Below, piece after piece: positions 27,197 through 36,335 of a DNA stretch of 64,000 bases. Every line of letters starts with the position of its first letter. The first letter of the stretch is position 1. The notes below the pieces were generated by a model. It was not told where the DNA came from. It did no database searches and worked only from the letters and a program-made list of their open reading frames with translations. A program made the translations under genes and the position numbers. The stretch is taken from positions 16,001-80,000 of the forward strand of contig JACJYI010000006.1 in assembly GCA_020636225.1 (NCBI GenBank), in the 5' to 3' direction. Origin of the DNA: Lewinellaceae bacterium. GTDB lineage: Bacteria; Bacteroidota; Bacteroidia; Chitinophagales; Saprospiraceae.

Positions 27197-28270
27197 ATGG
27201 CATTACCCAAAATAGGCATATCGGTCGGCGACATCAACGGGATCGGATTGGAAGTGATGATCCGGACATTGGCCGACCAGAAAGTTCTGTCCTTTTGCAC
27301 GCCGATCATCTACGGTTCGACCAAGGTGATCAGTTATCACAAGAACCTGGTCCCGGGAACGAGGTTTACCTTTCAGTCCATAGGCACCCCGGCCGAGGCT
27401 CAATCGGGGAAGGTCAATGTGGTCCAGTGCTGGGTCGAGGATGTGAACATCCAGCTGGGTTCCTCGACAGCGGAAGGAGGCAAGTTTGCCTACCTCTCCC
27501 TGGAAGCGGCGGTGAATGACCTGAAGGCTGGGCAGATCGACGGACTGGTGACGGCACCCATTCACAAGCATGCCATGGAGCTGGCGAACTTCACGGATAT
27601 CGGGCATACGGAATATCTGGGCCGTCGCTTTGAAGGCTCCGAGCCTTTGATGATCATGGTGAGTGACACGCTCCGCGTGGGTCTGGTGACCGGTCATGTA
27701 CCCGTGGCCAATGTCGCCAGCCTGCTGGACAAGGATCGGATCCTGGGAAAGATCCGAGCCATGAATGCTTCCCTGAAGGTGGACTTCGGGATCGACCGTC
27801 CGGTGATCGCGGTATTGGGACTGAATCCCCATGCCGGGGATGAGGGCCTGATCGGTCGCGAAGATGACGAGATCATCCGACCGGCGATCATTGAGGCCAA
27901 GAAGAGCGGTATCCTGGCCGTCGGGCCAATGCCTGCAGATGGATTTTTTGGCAGCAGGGCCTATCAGAAAGTAGATGGCATCCTGGCCATGTACCACGAT
28001 CAGGGCCTCATTCCCTTCAAGGCCCTCAGCTTTGGTTCGGGAGTGAACTATACGGCGGGTCTGCCTGTGGTGCGGACCAGTCCGGACCATGGCGTCGCCC
28101 TGGATATTGCCGGCAAGAGGATCGCGGATGCGGGGTCCTTCCGTCATGCCCTGTTTCTCTGCCTGGATGTGATCCGGCAGCGGGCCACATATGCCGAGGA
28201 CCATGCCAATCCGCTGGTCAAGTCAAAAGGGAAGCTCCGCTACCGCGATGATGACAAGGAAGAGGATTAA
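27197..28270 (+). CDS. pdxA: 4-hydroxythreonine-4-phosphate dehydrogenase
   Basis: A 357-residue PdxA, which oxidises 4-phosphohydroxy-L-threonine in the DXP-dependent pyridoxal-phosphate pathway. The N-terminus KIGISVGDINGIGLEV is diagnostic. Metal-ligand regions are PIHKHAMELANF with GHTEYL (His123/125, His137) and MYHDQGLIPFKAL. The C-terminal TSPDHGVALDIAGKRIADAG segment is also present. Length is normal for Bacteroidota, which often add a short charged tail (here DDDKEED). It is likely a single gene followed by a convergent aro gene. Confidence 0.95.
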   Translation: MALPKIGISVGDINGIGLEVMIRTLADQKVLSFCTPIIYGSTKVISYHKNLVPGTRFTFQSIGTPAEAQSGKVNVVQCWVEDVNIQLGSSTAEGGKFAYLSLEAAVNDLKAGQIDGLVTAPIHKHAMELANFTDIGHTEYLGRRFEGSEPLMIMVSDTLRVGLVTGHVPVANVASLLDKDRILGKIRAMNASLKVDFGIDRPVIAVLGLNPHAGDEGLIGREDDEIIRPAIIEAKKSGILAVGPMPADGFFGSRAYQKVDGILAMYHDQGLIPFKALSFGSGVNYTAGLPVVRTSPDHGVALDIAGKRIADAGSFRHALFLCLDVIRQRATYAEDHANPLVKSKGKLRYRDDDKEED

Positions 28271-28295
28271 TGGCAAGCCCGTTTTTTAGGTAAGC

Positions 28296-29444
28296 CTAAA
28301 TCTGGTTCTCGACGGGCTGGTCCATTTCGGACAGATCCCGCTGATCCTTGGGAGTCATTTCGAGTTCGGCATTCATCACACCCCCCTGCTGTCGGATGGA
28401 CTCATTGTGAATGGCCTGGATCAGATCACGGGCAAAGGCTTCGCTCAAACCGGCCTTGAGAGCCGTTTGGACCCTTGATTCAAAGATGTTGGACCACCGA
28501 TTCATCTGCAGGATGGTCACTTCGTTCTCCCGTTTGAACAGGCCGATCTCCCGGCTCACCTCCATCCGTTGACCGAGACTGCGGATGATCTCCTGGTCGA
28601 GGTTGTCGATATCGTAGCGCAGCGCTTCGAGATTGGCCAGGAACTCCGGATCATCCACATTAGGCCGACGGTGGACCAGTCCGGCCAGGGTGCGCCCGAG
28701 ATCCATGGGGGTGAGTTGTTGGGCGGCATCACTCCAGGCCTGATCCGGCTGGATATGGGTCTCGATCATGAAGCCGCTGAAATCCAGATCGATGGCGTGC
28801 TGGGCGACATAGCCGATCAGGGAGCGATTTCCCGTGATATGGCTGGGATCGACGATGATATCCAGCGCAGGCAGCTGGCGGTGCAGCTCAATGGGCAATT
28901 CCCACATGGGTGCGTTGCGGTAAATGCCGGGCTTGTAGACGGAGAATCCCCGGAAGATGGCGGCCAGGCGGTGAACGCCGGCCAGGGCGATCCGTTCAAT
29001 GGCTCCCAACCAGAGGTCCAGATCGGGATTGACCGGATTCTTGACCAGGACAGGCACATCAACGCCGTTCAGGACATCAGCGATCTCCTGGACGGTAAAC
29101 GGATTGGCCGTGGACCGGGCTCCAATCCAGAGGATATCCACTCCGGCCTTCAGGGCCAGTTCGACATGGCGAGCCGAGGCCACTTCGATCATCACCGGGC
29201 AGCCGGTAGTCTGGCCTGCCTCGACGATCCATGGCAGGCCTTCTTCACCAACACCGGCAAAGGCATCCGGGCGGGTGCGGGGTTTCCAGATTCCGGCACG
29301 GAGCATATGGGCTCCCTGCCGGGCAGCTCCCTGGCAGGAAGCCAGGGTCTGTTCGCGGGTCTCGGCACTGCAGGGTCCCGCAATGAGGATCAGGTCATCG
29401 TCAGGGATGGTCCATCCCCACTGGCGTATGGGTTTCAGCTGCAT
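28296..29444 (-). CDS. Bifunctional DAHP synthase / chorismate mutase
   Basis: A 382-residue fusion. Residues ~1-265 are a type I-beta DAHP synthase, the first step of the shikimate pathway: LIAGPCSAETREQTL, RAGIWKPRTRPDAF, VLVKNPVNPDLDLW, IVDPSHITGNRSL and FMIETHIQPDQAW. Residues ~272-355 are an AroQ-type chorismate mutase, with RYDIDNLDQEIIRSLGQRM, SREIGLFKREN and an HNESIRQQ helix. This order is typical of Bacteroidota, where the mutase domain gives feedback control by prephenate. No other aro genes are adjacent. Its end is 25 bp from the convergent pdxA end. Confidence 0.93.
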   Translation of the reverse strand: MQLKPIRQWGWTIPDDDLILIAGPCSAETREQTLASCQGAARQGAHMLRAGIWKPRTRPDAFAGVGEEGLPWIVEAGQTTGCPVMIEVASARHVELALKAGVDILWIGARSTANPFTVQEIADVLNGVDVPVLVKNPVNPDLDLWLGAIERIALAGVHRLAAIFRGFSVYKPGIYRNAPMWELPIELHRQLPALDIIVDPSHITGNRSLIGYVAQHAIDLDFSGFMIETHIQPDQAWSDAAQQLTPMDLGRTLAGLVHRRPNVDDPEFLANLEALRYDIDNLDQEIIRSLGQRMEVSREIGLFKRENEVTILQMNRWSNIFESRVQTALKAGLSEAFARDLIQAIHNESIRQQGGVMNAELEMTPKDQRDLSEMDQPVENQI

Positions 29445-29563
29445 GAGGGATCGAAGGTACGTCGTTCGATGATGGAATACGCAAATCCCGGGGATTGTTC
29501 AGGGCAACGTCCATCGATCTGCCCGGGTGGTCGTATTTTGTCGTTCATCATGACCAGAAGCGA

Positions 29564-29956
29564 ATGTTCCAGATGATCCGGGTGACCTGTGCACTGATCG
29601 AGTCAGACGGCCGGTTGCTCTGCGCCCGTCGGAGCCCGACCATGTCCCATCCGGGGAAATGGGAGTTTCCAGGTGGAAAGATAGAGGAAGGCGAGACCGA
29701 GGATGAATGCCTCATCCGGGAGATCCGGGAGGAACTGGGGGTGGAGGTGCAGATCGTCGAGCGGCTGGGCGGATTTCCTCATACCTATGCCAACGGCTTC
29801 TCCCTGGAATTGATCCCGTTCCGGTGTCAGCTGATCCAGGGAACGCCTGTCGCCAGAGAGCATGACGCGTTGTGCTGGCTGTCAGTTGGGAATCTGTGGG
29901 ATCTCGACTGGGCCGGTGCGGATGTGCCGGTCGTCCGGCACTACCTGTCCCGGTGA
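29564..29956 (+). CDS. Nudix hydrolase, MutT/8-oxo-dGTPase type
   Basis: A ~130-residue Nudix protein with a perfect Nudix box (G-x5-E-x7-REIREELGV). Upstream of it is HPGKWEFPGGKIEEGET, typical of MutT-like (deoxy)nucleoside triphosphate pyrophosphohydrolases. The ATG at 29564 (MFQMIRVTCALI) places the first beta-strand properly; 29573 is equally possible and 29495 adds an unlikely 23-residue lead. It probably removes oxidised nucleotides. It is divergent from the DAHP synthase gene and ends at a bidirectional terminator. Confidence 0.88.
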   Translation: MFQMIRVTCALIESDGRLLCARRSPTMSHPGKWEFPGGKIEEGETEDECLIREIREELGVEVQIVERLGGFPHTYANGFSLELIPFRCQLIQGTPVAREHDALCWLSVGNLWDLDWAGADVPVVRHYLSR

Positions 29957-29980
29957 TCTACGGGACGAGAACCAAAGAAA

Positions 29981-30010
29981 AGGGCCGGCACCCTTGAAGG
30001 TGCTGGCCCT
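29981..30010. terminator. Bidirectional terminator between Nudix and haloperoxidase genes
   Basis: AGGGCCGGCACC (29981-29992) pairs with GGTGCTGGCCCT (29999-30010), one G-U pair, loop of six. It is flanked by an A-rich run on the left and TTTATTCTT on the right, so it can serve both convergent genes. Confidence 0.8.
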
Positions 30011-30037
30011 TTATTCTTCTCGTAAAACCCTTGCAGG

Positions 30038-31375
30038 CTATTTCATCTTGATCTTGTCCCAGACGTATCCACCGACGGTACGGCCATTCATCCGGCCTCC
30101 TTCATTTCCGGCCCGATAGTGGATCCCGCCCCACAGACGGCTCATGGCGGCCTGGTCAGAGGCTTCGTAGAAAGAGCTGAAGGTCCGTGCAGGCAATTCG
30201 AAGATCACCTCCGTGCTGTCGACGAATTCAAAGGGTTCGCCAAAGGTCCGGGTGAGGATGGTCGCGGCGGATGCGGAAATGGTCGCATGCGCGCTGGTAT
30301 GCTCGGGGAATGGTGGCGTTTCGATGTAGGGACGCCATTCCGGATCGATGAACTTGTTGATATAGGTTTCCGGACGCACCAGTTCGGAAGTGTACTTCTC
30401 GGTCCAGCTGCTGAGGAACCCTTCTGCCAGGGCCAGGGACACCAGGGCATAGGTGGCAGTTGACTCCATGATCGGCCGGTTGGTCTGGCGGCAGGCGGTA
30501 GCCGTGATGTTGATCCAGTGACCGCCGGGAGTGATCTTCTTGGTGGCCAGCATCAGGTGGCCCATGACTGTGATCTCGAAGGGATTGCAATCCCAATAGA
30601 CAGCCGTTTCCTTGATATGTTCATCCAGGCTTTTGCTGATATCGTACACCTCCATGGCCGCCTTGTAGAAATCGCTGTTCTTCTCCTCACTGTACGGCAC
30701 ATGAGGAGGGGGTGGGAACTGATTGGACGAGTCCATGACCCAGGGACGGATCATTTTCCAGAATGGTTCCACGGCATCTCCGTATGCAGGAGGTGTGGGG
30801 ACCCACTTGGCTGGATTCTCCTTTTGGATGGTGTATTTGGGCATGGATCGGGTCTCGGCGTAGTGGTCTGACTTGGACCAGTTGATCACATGTTCTGCTA
30901 CCGCCTCTCCAAAGGCAACAGACCGGTCATATACATCCTGGGGGATATCCATGGTCTGGAAGGCATAGAAGATGGAATCCTCCAGGTCCTCCATATCCGA
31001 CTCGGAGAAGATCAGGTGTTTGCCCACCTTCATCAGGGCGGTCAGGGAAGAGAGCGGATAGCAGTATTCCTGGCCGGACTCCGGCTGCGGACCGGCTTCA
31101 AACTGGTTGAGCTGACCGGCGAGGGTCTTGTATTCCGGATATCCGGGGATCAATGCCTCGTAGGCAGCCACGGAAGAATAGGCATAGATCCGGGAGGCCA
31201 CCGGGGGAGAGAAGATATCTTCCCGGATGATGTCGGTGATCCGTCGGAATCCGCGATGGATAAATTCCGGATTCTCTGCTTTCGACTGGTAATCCGCGCT
31301 GGTGGAGGTACAGGAGGGCAACCACACCAGGGGCACCAGGAAGAGCGCAAGAATGAAATAGATGGAATGTTTCAT
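30038..31375 (-). CDS. Vanadium-dependent haloperoxidase-like (PAP2 superfamily) lipoprotein
   Basis: A ~445-residue protein. The start at 31375 gives the signal HSIYFILALFLVPLVWLPSC, a lipobox-like end. The PAP2/haloperoxidase triad is visible: K...RP in EKYTSELVRPETYINKF, the PSGH-equivalent PPFPEHTSAHATIS (Ala for Gly before the catalytic His), and SRLWGGIHYRAGNEGGRM carrying the Arg and vanadate-binding His. Homologues are either vanadium haloperoxidases or acid phosphatases; the residues alone do not decide. It stands alone, divergent from hpt. Confidence 0.82.
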   Translation of the reverse strand: MKHSIYFILALFLVPLVWLPSCTSTSADYQSKAENPEFIHRGFRRITDIIREDIFSPPVASRIYAYSSVAAYEALIPGYPEYKTLAGQLNQFEAGPQPESGQEYCYPLSSLTALMKVGKHLIFSESDMEDLEDSIFYAFQTMDIPQDVYDRSVAFGEAVAEHVINWSKSDHYAETRSMPKYTIQKENPAKWVPTPPAYGDAVEPFWKMIRPWVMDSSNQFPPPPHVPYSEEKNSDFYKAAMEVYDISKSLDEHIKETAVYWDCNPFEITVMGHLMLATKKITPGGHWINITATACRQTNRPIMESTATYALVSLALAEGFLSSWTEKYTSELVRPETYINKFIDPEWRPYIETPPFPEHTSAHATISASAATILTRTFGEPFEFVDSTEVIFELPARTFSSFYEASDQAAMSRLWGGIHYRAGNEGGRMNGRTVGGYVWDKIKMK

Positions 31376-31755
31376 TGGGGAAATTGGGGTTTTTCGAGGC
31401 AAAAATACGGTTATTCCAGGCGTTTGATCAGTTTCAACGGGGAGGAGTCAATTTCGCCCCCCAAAACGTACTTCGCAATGATGCAGATCATGGTCCTTCG
31501 CGATCAGGTCCATTCGATTCTGTATCGGATGCACACCAACCAGGACAGTAATCCACCCCGATTTACGAGAATACGACTGTATTGTTGCACGGTCACGGTG
31601 TGATGAGTTCCGATGTGCCGAGAAAGACTACCGGGTCACCCTTGCGAGAAGTTGGGCCAGCAGAAAGGAAAACATGCCCGGGAAGCAGATCGACTGGGTT
31701 AAATTTCCGATCTTTGCACTCGACCGTATCCTCAGAGAAAACCAAAACAACCATC
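31376..31755. other. 380-bp divergent intergenic region
   Basis: I see no gene here. It holds the upstream regions of the haloperoxidase-like gene (minus) and hpt (plus). An imperfect -7 element GATCTTTG at 31709-31716, followed by CACTCG, is the likeliest hpt start signal. An open frame runs through it into hpt from 31582, but its codons do not look like protein. Confidence 0.5.
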
Positions 31756-32328
31756 ATGGTGGCCGCGATAGAAGACCAACGGATCCAGCTCGCTGATCTG
31801 TCGTTTGATCCCTACATTTCTGAGGAGGAGATCAGCCAACGGGTCGCTGAAATGGGCCAGGAGATCAACGGATGGGATCTCGGGCCCAAGCCCCTGCTGA
31901 TCTCGGTCCTGAATGGCTCCTTCATCTTTGCGGCCGACCTGATGCGACAACTGGATTTTACGGCCGAGATCGCCTTCATCCAGTTGAACTCCTATGACGG
32001 CACACGGTCGAAAGGGGAGATCGTCATGGAAGGCGCCCAGCTGGGTGTTCCTGTGCGCAACCGGGATATCATCATCATTGAGGATATCGTGGACAGCGGC
32101 CTGACCATGTTTTATCTCGTCCAGGAACTGAAGAAGCGGCTTCCTGCGTCCATTCGCATCGTCACGCTCCTGCACAAACCGGAGATGCAGGAATTCCCGG
32201 TGACTGTCGATCAGATCGGCTTTTCCATCCCCTCGGATTTCGTGGTCGGATATGGCCTGGATTACCGTGGTCTGGGCCGCAACCTGAAGGGCCTGTACAA
32301 GTTGGCCGGGCAGGACCTGCCGGCATGA
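31756..32328 (+). CDS. hpt: Hypoxanthine phosphoribosyltransferase
   Basis: A 190-residue phosphoribosyltransferase for purine salvage (hypoxanthine/guanine + PRPP to IMP/GMP). The PRPP-binding loop is IIIIEDIVDSGLTMFYL. Other landmarks are LLISVLNGSFIFAADLMRQL (cis-peptide/pyrophosphate loop), the flexible-loop SYDGTRSKGE, and FVVGYGLDYRGLGRNL at the end. The start is taken at MVAAIEDQRIQLADLSF because the longer frame upstream is not protein-like. It is followed by the tRNA-Gln promoter. Confidence 0.93.
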   Translation: MVAAIEDQRIQLADLSFDPYISEEEISQRVAEMGQEINGWDLGPKPLLISVLNGSFIFAADLMRQLDFTAEIAFIQLNSYDGTRSKGEIVMEGAQLGVPVRNRDIIIIEDIVDSGLTMFYLVQELKKRLPASIRIVTLLHKPEMQEFPVTVDQIGFSIPSDFVVGYGLDYRGLGRNLKGLYKLAGQDLPA

Positions 32329-32362
32329 TCGACCCACTTTGAATTTTTCTCTGTTTCATCGC

Positions 32363-32393
32363 TTGATGAAATGTTCAGAAAGTCTTACTTTTG
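32363..32393 (+). promoter_or_regulatory. Promoter of tRNA-Gln
   Basis: The -7 box TACTTTTG (32386-32393) matches TAnnTTTG; a TTGA element sits at 32363-32366 with the standard 19-nt spacing. The tRNA begins 23 nt after the -7 box. Confidence 0.65.
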
Positions 32394-32416
32394 CATCCGC
32401 TTCCTAAGAGCAAGTC

Positions 32417-32488
32417 TGACCCATGGTGTAATCGGTAACACAGCAGATTTTGGTTCTGTCGTTCAAGGTTCGAGTCCTTGTGGGTCAA
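32417..32488 (+). tRNA. tRNA-Gln (anticodon TTG)
   Basis: A 72-nt cloverleaf. The acceptor TGACCCA pairs with TGGGTCA, with discriminator A. The D arm is GTGT-AATCGGTA-ACAC. The anticodon arm is GCAGA-TTTTGGT-TCTGT, with TTG at positions 34-36. The T arm is CAAGG-TTCGAGT-CCTTG. A U1-A72 first pair is typical of bacterial tRNA-Gln. CCA is not encoded. It is flanked by its own promoter and terminator, so it is a single-gene unit. Confidence 0.95.
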
Positions 32489-32492
32489 CATC

Positions 32493-32524
32493 AAGCCATT
32501 TGCCTTTCGGTGAATGGCTTTTTT
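32493..32524 (+). terminator. Terminator of tRNA-Gln
   Basis: AAGCCATT (32493-32500) pairs with AATGGCTT (32513-32520), followed by a T run to 32524 and a further TTTTC. It lies right after the tRNA. Confidence 0.8.
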
Positions 32525-32610
32525 GTTTTCGTGAAGTTGGGATGGGTCATCGCTTGAATTATTCCCGGATTGAGGCTAACTTGGCACGATAGCCCTAAAT
32601 CCAGCCCCCT

Positions 32611-33516
32611 TTGAAGAAAGCGTTTCCACTGCTGATGCTCTTGCTGGTCTTCCTGTCATGTACCAAGGAGGACATTCTGGTGCCCGACAATCAGCCTCCC
32701 AATTACGAGGGTATTCCGCTGATCAAGATCCAGAACTTCGTCAACCGACTGTACATCGATCTCCTGGCTCGCGAGCCGTTGGATGTGGAAATGTCCGAGG
32801 CGGTTGCCAACCTCCAGCTGGCCAAGCTGTCGCCTGAAGCTCGCCTGGAACTGGTCATCCGACTGCAGACCGATACCAGTTTCATTGCCGGAGATACCAG
32901 CTATCAACGGGCCTATATCCAGAACCTGTACAACCAGGCCAAGGCCCGGACCATGGAAGGCACCAGCGATGGGGAAATCCAGGGAGATGCCGGCATATTC
33001 CTGAATGGCGCCTACAAGGACAGTCTGGTGGGCAACTGGGAAGGGTATACCGAAAAGATGAAGGCGGCCGAACGATTGCTGACCGTGATCCGGAGCCGGA
33101 CGGAATTCCAGTCGGGCCAGATCACCTATGACCGGATGTTTGCCCGATGTGTGAACAACTCGATCTACGACAAGATCAACATGAACACGGTCAATTTTGT
33201 GAATGCCACCTTTGACAACCTCTTGTGGCGATATCCCACCAAGGCCGAATTGCTGGAAGGCTTCAACATGATCGAGTACAACCTCCCGGGCACCCTCTTC
33301 GGTAAACTCGGCACGAACAAGGACGATTATGTGGAGATCCTGACCAATTCGACCGAGATGTTCGAAGGCCTGATCATCTGGTGCTACCAGCAACTGGTGG
33401 CCCGGCGTCCCACCAGCGAGGAGACCGGTGCCCTCCTTCAGGATTTTGCCGGCCATCGTGATATCCGTTTGATTCAACAACACATCCTGGTTACTGATGA
33501 ATATGCCAACTTTTAA
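32611..33516 (+). CDS. Helical lipoprotein, first gene of a six-gene surface operon
   Basis: A 301-residue protein starting with TTG; the signal is PLLMLLLVFLSC, with lipid-attachment Cys17. It contains three copies of a helical motif of the form [hydrophobic]-x2-[Y/F]-x2-L-x-R-x-P: VNRLYIDLLAREPLDVEM (~44-61), VNATFDNLLWRYPTKAEL (~197-214) and IIWCYQQLVARRPTSEET (~256-273). The motif recalls DUF4214/DUF1549-type helical modules, but I do not recognise the family with certainty. The next gene carries one more copy. The stop overlaps the next start by 20 nt, so cotranslation is likely. No function can be assigned. Confidence 0.7.
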   Translation: MKKAFPLLMLLLVFLSCTKEDILVPDNQPPNYEGIPLIKIQNFVNRLYIDLLAREPLDVEMSEAVANLQLAKLSPEARLELVIRLQTDTSFIAGDTSYQRAYIQNLYNQAKARTMEGTSDGEIQGDAGIFLNGAYKDSLVGNWEGYTEKMKAAERLLTVIRSRTEFQSGQITYDRMFARCVNNSIYDKINMNTVNFVNATFDNLLWRYPTKAELLEGFNMIEYNLPGTLFGKLGTNKDDYVEILTNSTEMFEGLIIWCYQQLVARRPTSEETGALLQDFAGHRDIRLIQQHILVTDEYANF

Positions 33517-33991
33517 GCGACTGATCCCTGTCCTGCTGGTCGGATTGGCCATGGGTTCCTGTACGGAGGAGAAGTACACCTACGGTGTCAATGATGTGAT
33601 CGTCCAGCCGACCGATCTCAGTGGCAAGAAGTCCAAGACCCCGGAACAGTACCTGAACATTCTCTACGCAAACCTGAACCAGCGGGCCATGAGTGCCAAC
33701 CAACTGGTCAAGGCAACGGATGTGATCACCTCCATCGGCGACAAGCAGGTGGCCTATGAGACTGTGATCAGCAAGTTCATGAACGATCCGGACATCATTC
33801 TTCCCAGCGAGGAAAGCATGCGCAATGACCCCGAGTCCTTTGTGAAAGAGACCTATCAACGATTCTTTGTCCGTGTCCCGACCGAAGCGGAGAAGACCTG
33901 GATGATCAACTTCATCAATTCCAATCCCGATGTCACGCCGGAGCATGTCTACTATGCTTTTGCCATCGCCAATGAGTACTATTTCTATTGA
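33497..33991 (+). CDS. Small helical lipoprotein of the surface operon
   Basis: A 164-residue lipoprotein (signal RLIPVLLVGLAMGSC; ATG 33503 is an equally good start). The C-terminal half holds FVKETYQRFFVRVPTEAEKT, the same helical R-x-P-T-x-x-E motif as in the preceding gene, and YYAFAIANEYYFY at the end. The gene overlaps the previous one and is 26 bp from the Tat-exported protein gene. It was probably derived from, or co-evolved with, the larger helical lipoprotein. Function unknown. Confidence 0.7.
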   Translation: MNMPTFKRLIPVLLVGLAMGSCTEEKYTYGVNDVIVQPTDLSGKKSKTPEQYLNILYANLNQRAMSANQLVKATDVITSIGDKQVAYETVISKFMNDPDIILPSEESMRNDPESFVKETYQRFFVRVPTEAEKTWMINFINSNPDVTPEHVYYAFAIANEYYFY

Positions 33992-34017
33992 TCCCATCCC
34001 TGTAACCAACTGCGCAC

Positions 34018-35367
34018 ATGAAACGACGTGACTTTATCAAGAAGACGGCTCTGGCTACCGGTGCGATCACCGTCCCGTACATCCTGCCCACCGGCCGGCT
34101 GTTCGCCCAGACCGGAAGCCAGAAGGCAGAACATGTGGTCTTCGTGCTGTTTGCCGGAGGGGTTCGCCACCAGGAATCCATTCTGCAGCGCTATCTGGCA
34201 GAGAGCCAGGACCTGGATATCGAGGGGAACATCATGTACAACATGCTGACCGGCGATGCCCCCGAGCTGAAGGTCGTGTACGGCACCACCCCGGCCGGCC
34301 AGCAGCCCGGCATTCAACCGATCAGCCGGATCCTGCAGACCCCCCTGGACCAACAGGGGACCCTGTTCCCCGAGGTGCGGTTCTCCAAGGCCGGCACCGG
34401 CCATTTCGTCGGCCTGAGCACCGGGGTATCCGGTCATTACGGGGTGACCCAGGGCTTGCGCCAGCGGCCCATCAACCCCACCATCTTTGAATACCTGCGT
34501 CGCTTCGGAGGGGCAAAAGCCACGGATGTCTGGTTTGTCGGCAACGGCATCGGGAATTCAACGCCACTGCTCAATCACTCCGAGCATCCCGACTTCGGGT
34601 ACAAGTACGCCGCGAACTTCTTTGCGCCGAATATCACCTTTGGCAGCAAGGGAGTCGAGTTCCTGAAAGGCTTCAAGGTCTATCATCCCGATGAGGAACT
34701 GGTGCCCATCCGGGAAATGCAGGCCTTTCTCAACAACAGCTTCAACCTGGCCGGAAAAGAAATTCCCCATCTCTACAATACTGACGAAGAGAAGGCCGAT
34801 ATCAAGGATTTCATCCGGGCCACATTCGAACGCCTGGAGAACAACCAGGTCAGCTTTCCACCTGTGACCGATAACGGCGACCTGTCGACCATCGGCTACA
34901 CGACGGAGATCCTCCGCTGGTTCAAGCCCAAATTGACCGTGGTGAACATGAGCTCCGTTGATTCCTGCCACGGCAGTTACACCAGCTACCTGAAGTCCCT
35001 GCACCGCGGTGACCATGCCGTGGGACACCTGTGGAATTTCATCCAGACCCAGGTGCCGGAGATGAAGGACAATACCATCATGATCATCATGCCTGAACAC
35101 GGCCGCAACTACGAGCCGAATCCCATCACGGACGAGAATGACTGGTTTGCGTTCGATCACGATTCCGATCCGAATTCACGTCGGATCTTCACCCAGATGG
35201 TCGGCCCCAATGTGCCGGCCAACCTGCGGGTGGGCTCGGAAGCCAATCCGGTCGGTGACGCGGCGGATACCGTCCTGACCATTGCCGATATCCTGGGTAT
35301 CAAGCAGGATGTCCTGGCTACCGGGCTGGTGGATTTCAATGCGATGTCCCTGTTCGATCGCATCTAA
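34018..35367 (+). CDS. Tat-exported DUF1501-like protein (alkaline-phosphatase superfamily fold)
   Basis: A 449-residue protein with a twin-arginine signal (MKRRDFIKKTALATGA, RRxFxK). It is folded in the cytoplasm before export, which suggests a bound cofactor or metal. The body resembles DUF1501 proteins of planctomycetes and Bacteroidota: HVVFVLFAGGVRHQESIL near the N-terminus, MSSVDSCHGSYTSYLKSLH, IMIIMPEHGRNYEPNPI and FDHDSDPNSRRIF. The H/D residues are placed like metal ligands of sulfatase/phosphatase-fold enzymes, but the nucleophile Ser/Thr is not obvious. In planctomycetes DUF1501 proteins pair with DUF1800 or cytochrome proteins of unknown function; here a c-type haem lipoprotein follows 8 bp downstream. 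Confidence 0.75.
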   Translation: MKRRDFIKKTALATGAITVPYILPTGRLFAQTGSQKAEHVVFVLFAGGVRHQESILQRYLAESQDLDIEGNIMYNMLTGDAPELKVVYGTTPAGQQPGIQPISRILQTPLDQQGTLFPEVRFSKAGTGHFVGLSTGVSGHYGVTQGLRQRPINPTIFEYLRRFGGAKATDVWFVGNGIGNSTPLLNHSEHPDFGYKYAANFFAPNITFGSKGVEFLKGFKVYHPDEELVPIREMQAFLNNSFNLAGKEIPHLYNTDEEKADIKDFIRATFERLENNQVSFPPVTDNGDLSTIGYTTEILRWFKPKLTVVNMSSVDSCHGSYTSYLKSLHRGDHAVGHLWNFIQTQVPEMKDNTIMIIMPEHGRNYEPNPITDENDWFAFDHDSDPNSRRIFTQMVGPNVPANLRVGSEANPVGDAADTVLTIADILGIKQDVLATGLVDFNAMSLFDRI

Positions 35368-35375
35368 ACCGATCT

Positions 35376-36335
35376 ATGAAACAACTATCTACATCCCTTT
35401 TCCTTCTGTTCGTCGGCATGGCCATGCTCCTCTTCCTGCCGGCTTGTGACAAGGCTCCTGACAATCCATTCGATCAGACCGGGGAGACCGGCCCCACGGA
35501 TCCGGATCCCACTCCACCGGACCTGGGGACCATCGAAGGCCTGCACGCCCGGATCTTTGCTCCCACCTGTGCGAACAGTGGCTGTCATGACGGGACCTTT
35601 GAACCGGACTTCCGTACTATCGAAAGCACCTACAATACCCTGGTGTATCATCCCATCATCAAGAATGATCCCATGGGCACCTTTACCTATCGGGTGGTAC
35701 CGGGCAACCCGGATGCTTCTGTGCTGATGGCCCGGCTGACCTATGATATCGACAACAATTCCGGGTTGATGCCCCTGGTCGTGGATCCCGGCGCGGAATG
35801 GGCGACCAAGAAGGAGGAATTCATCCAGGCGATCCGAGCCTGGATCCAGGGTGGGGCCAAGGATATCTTTGGCCAGAGCTACAGCCTCCAGGACGCCGTT
35901 CCGACCATGCAGGGGGTGATCGCCGAATCCAACGGGGTCTATATGGAGCGGAATGATGCGGGTCAGGGCGCCTTTCGGGTACCCCAGAATGTCGATCAAC
36001 TGAGCATCTATTTCAGCCTGCAGGACGACAAGACCCTGGCGCAGAACCTCACCGTGAACGAGATCAAGTTTGCCGATGGTCCGGATGCCTTTGCGGGAAA
36101 GCCCTCCCAGACCCTGGAGATCCTGGCCACCCCGGTCACCTATCAGGGGTACTATGGACCCCAGGTCCAGTACACCCACAAGATTGTCATCAATCCGCAG
36201 CAGATGGCTGCATTGGACGAAACGGTCTTTTTCCGGATCTATGTCCGGGACAATGTCAATCCGGTGACCGAGATCCCGACGGATGCGGGGGTATATTACA
36301 TCAAGAATTACTTCTCCTTCACCATTGTTGAATGA
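35376..36335 (+). CDS. Lipoprotein with an N-terminal c-type haem motif
   Basis: A 319-residue lipoprotein (LFVGMAMLLFLPAC, lipid Cys24). After a Pro/Asp-rich linker there is a haem-attachment motif of CX4CH type, Cys65-ANSG-Cys70-His71, in IFAPTCANSGCHDG. GLMPL ~60 residues later can supply the axial Met, then IRAWIQGGA closes a cytochrome-c-like domain. The C-terminal ~150 residues are a beta-rich module (VDQLSIYFSLQDDKTL and VFFRIYVRDNVNPVTE). It could carry electrons in the periplasm or on the cell surface, with the neighbouring Tat protein as partner; that is inference. The stop overlaps the next start (ATGA). Confidence 0.78.
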   Translation: MKQLSTSLFLLFVGMAMLLFLPACDKAPDNPFDQTGETGPTDPDPTPPDLGTIEGLHARIFAPTCANSGCHDGTFEPDFRTIESTYNTLVYHPIIKNDPMGTFTYRVVPGNPDASVLMARLTYDIDNNSGLMPLVVDPGAEWATKKEEFIQAIRAWIQGGAKDIFGQSYSLQDAVPTMQGVIAESNGVYMERNDAGQGAFRVPQNVDQLSIYFSLQDDKTLAQNLTVNEIKFADGPDAFAGKPSQTLEILATPVTYQGYYGPQVQYTHKIVINPQQMAALDETVFFRIYVRDNVNPVTEIPTDAGVYYIKNYFSFTIVE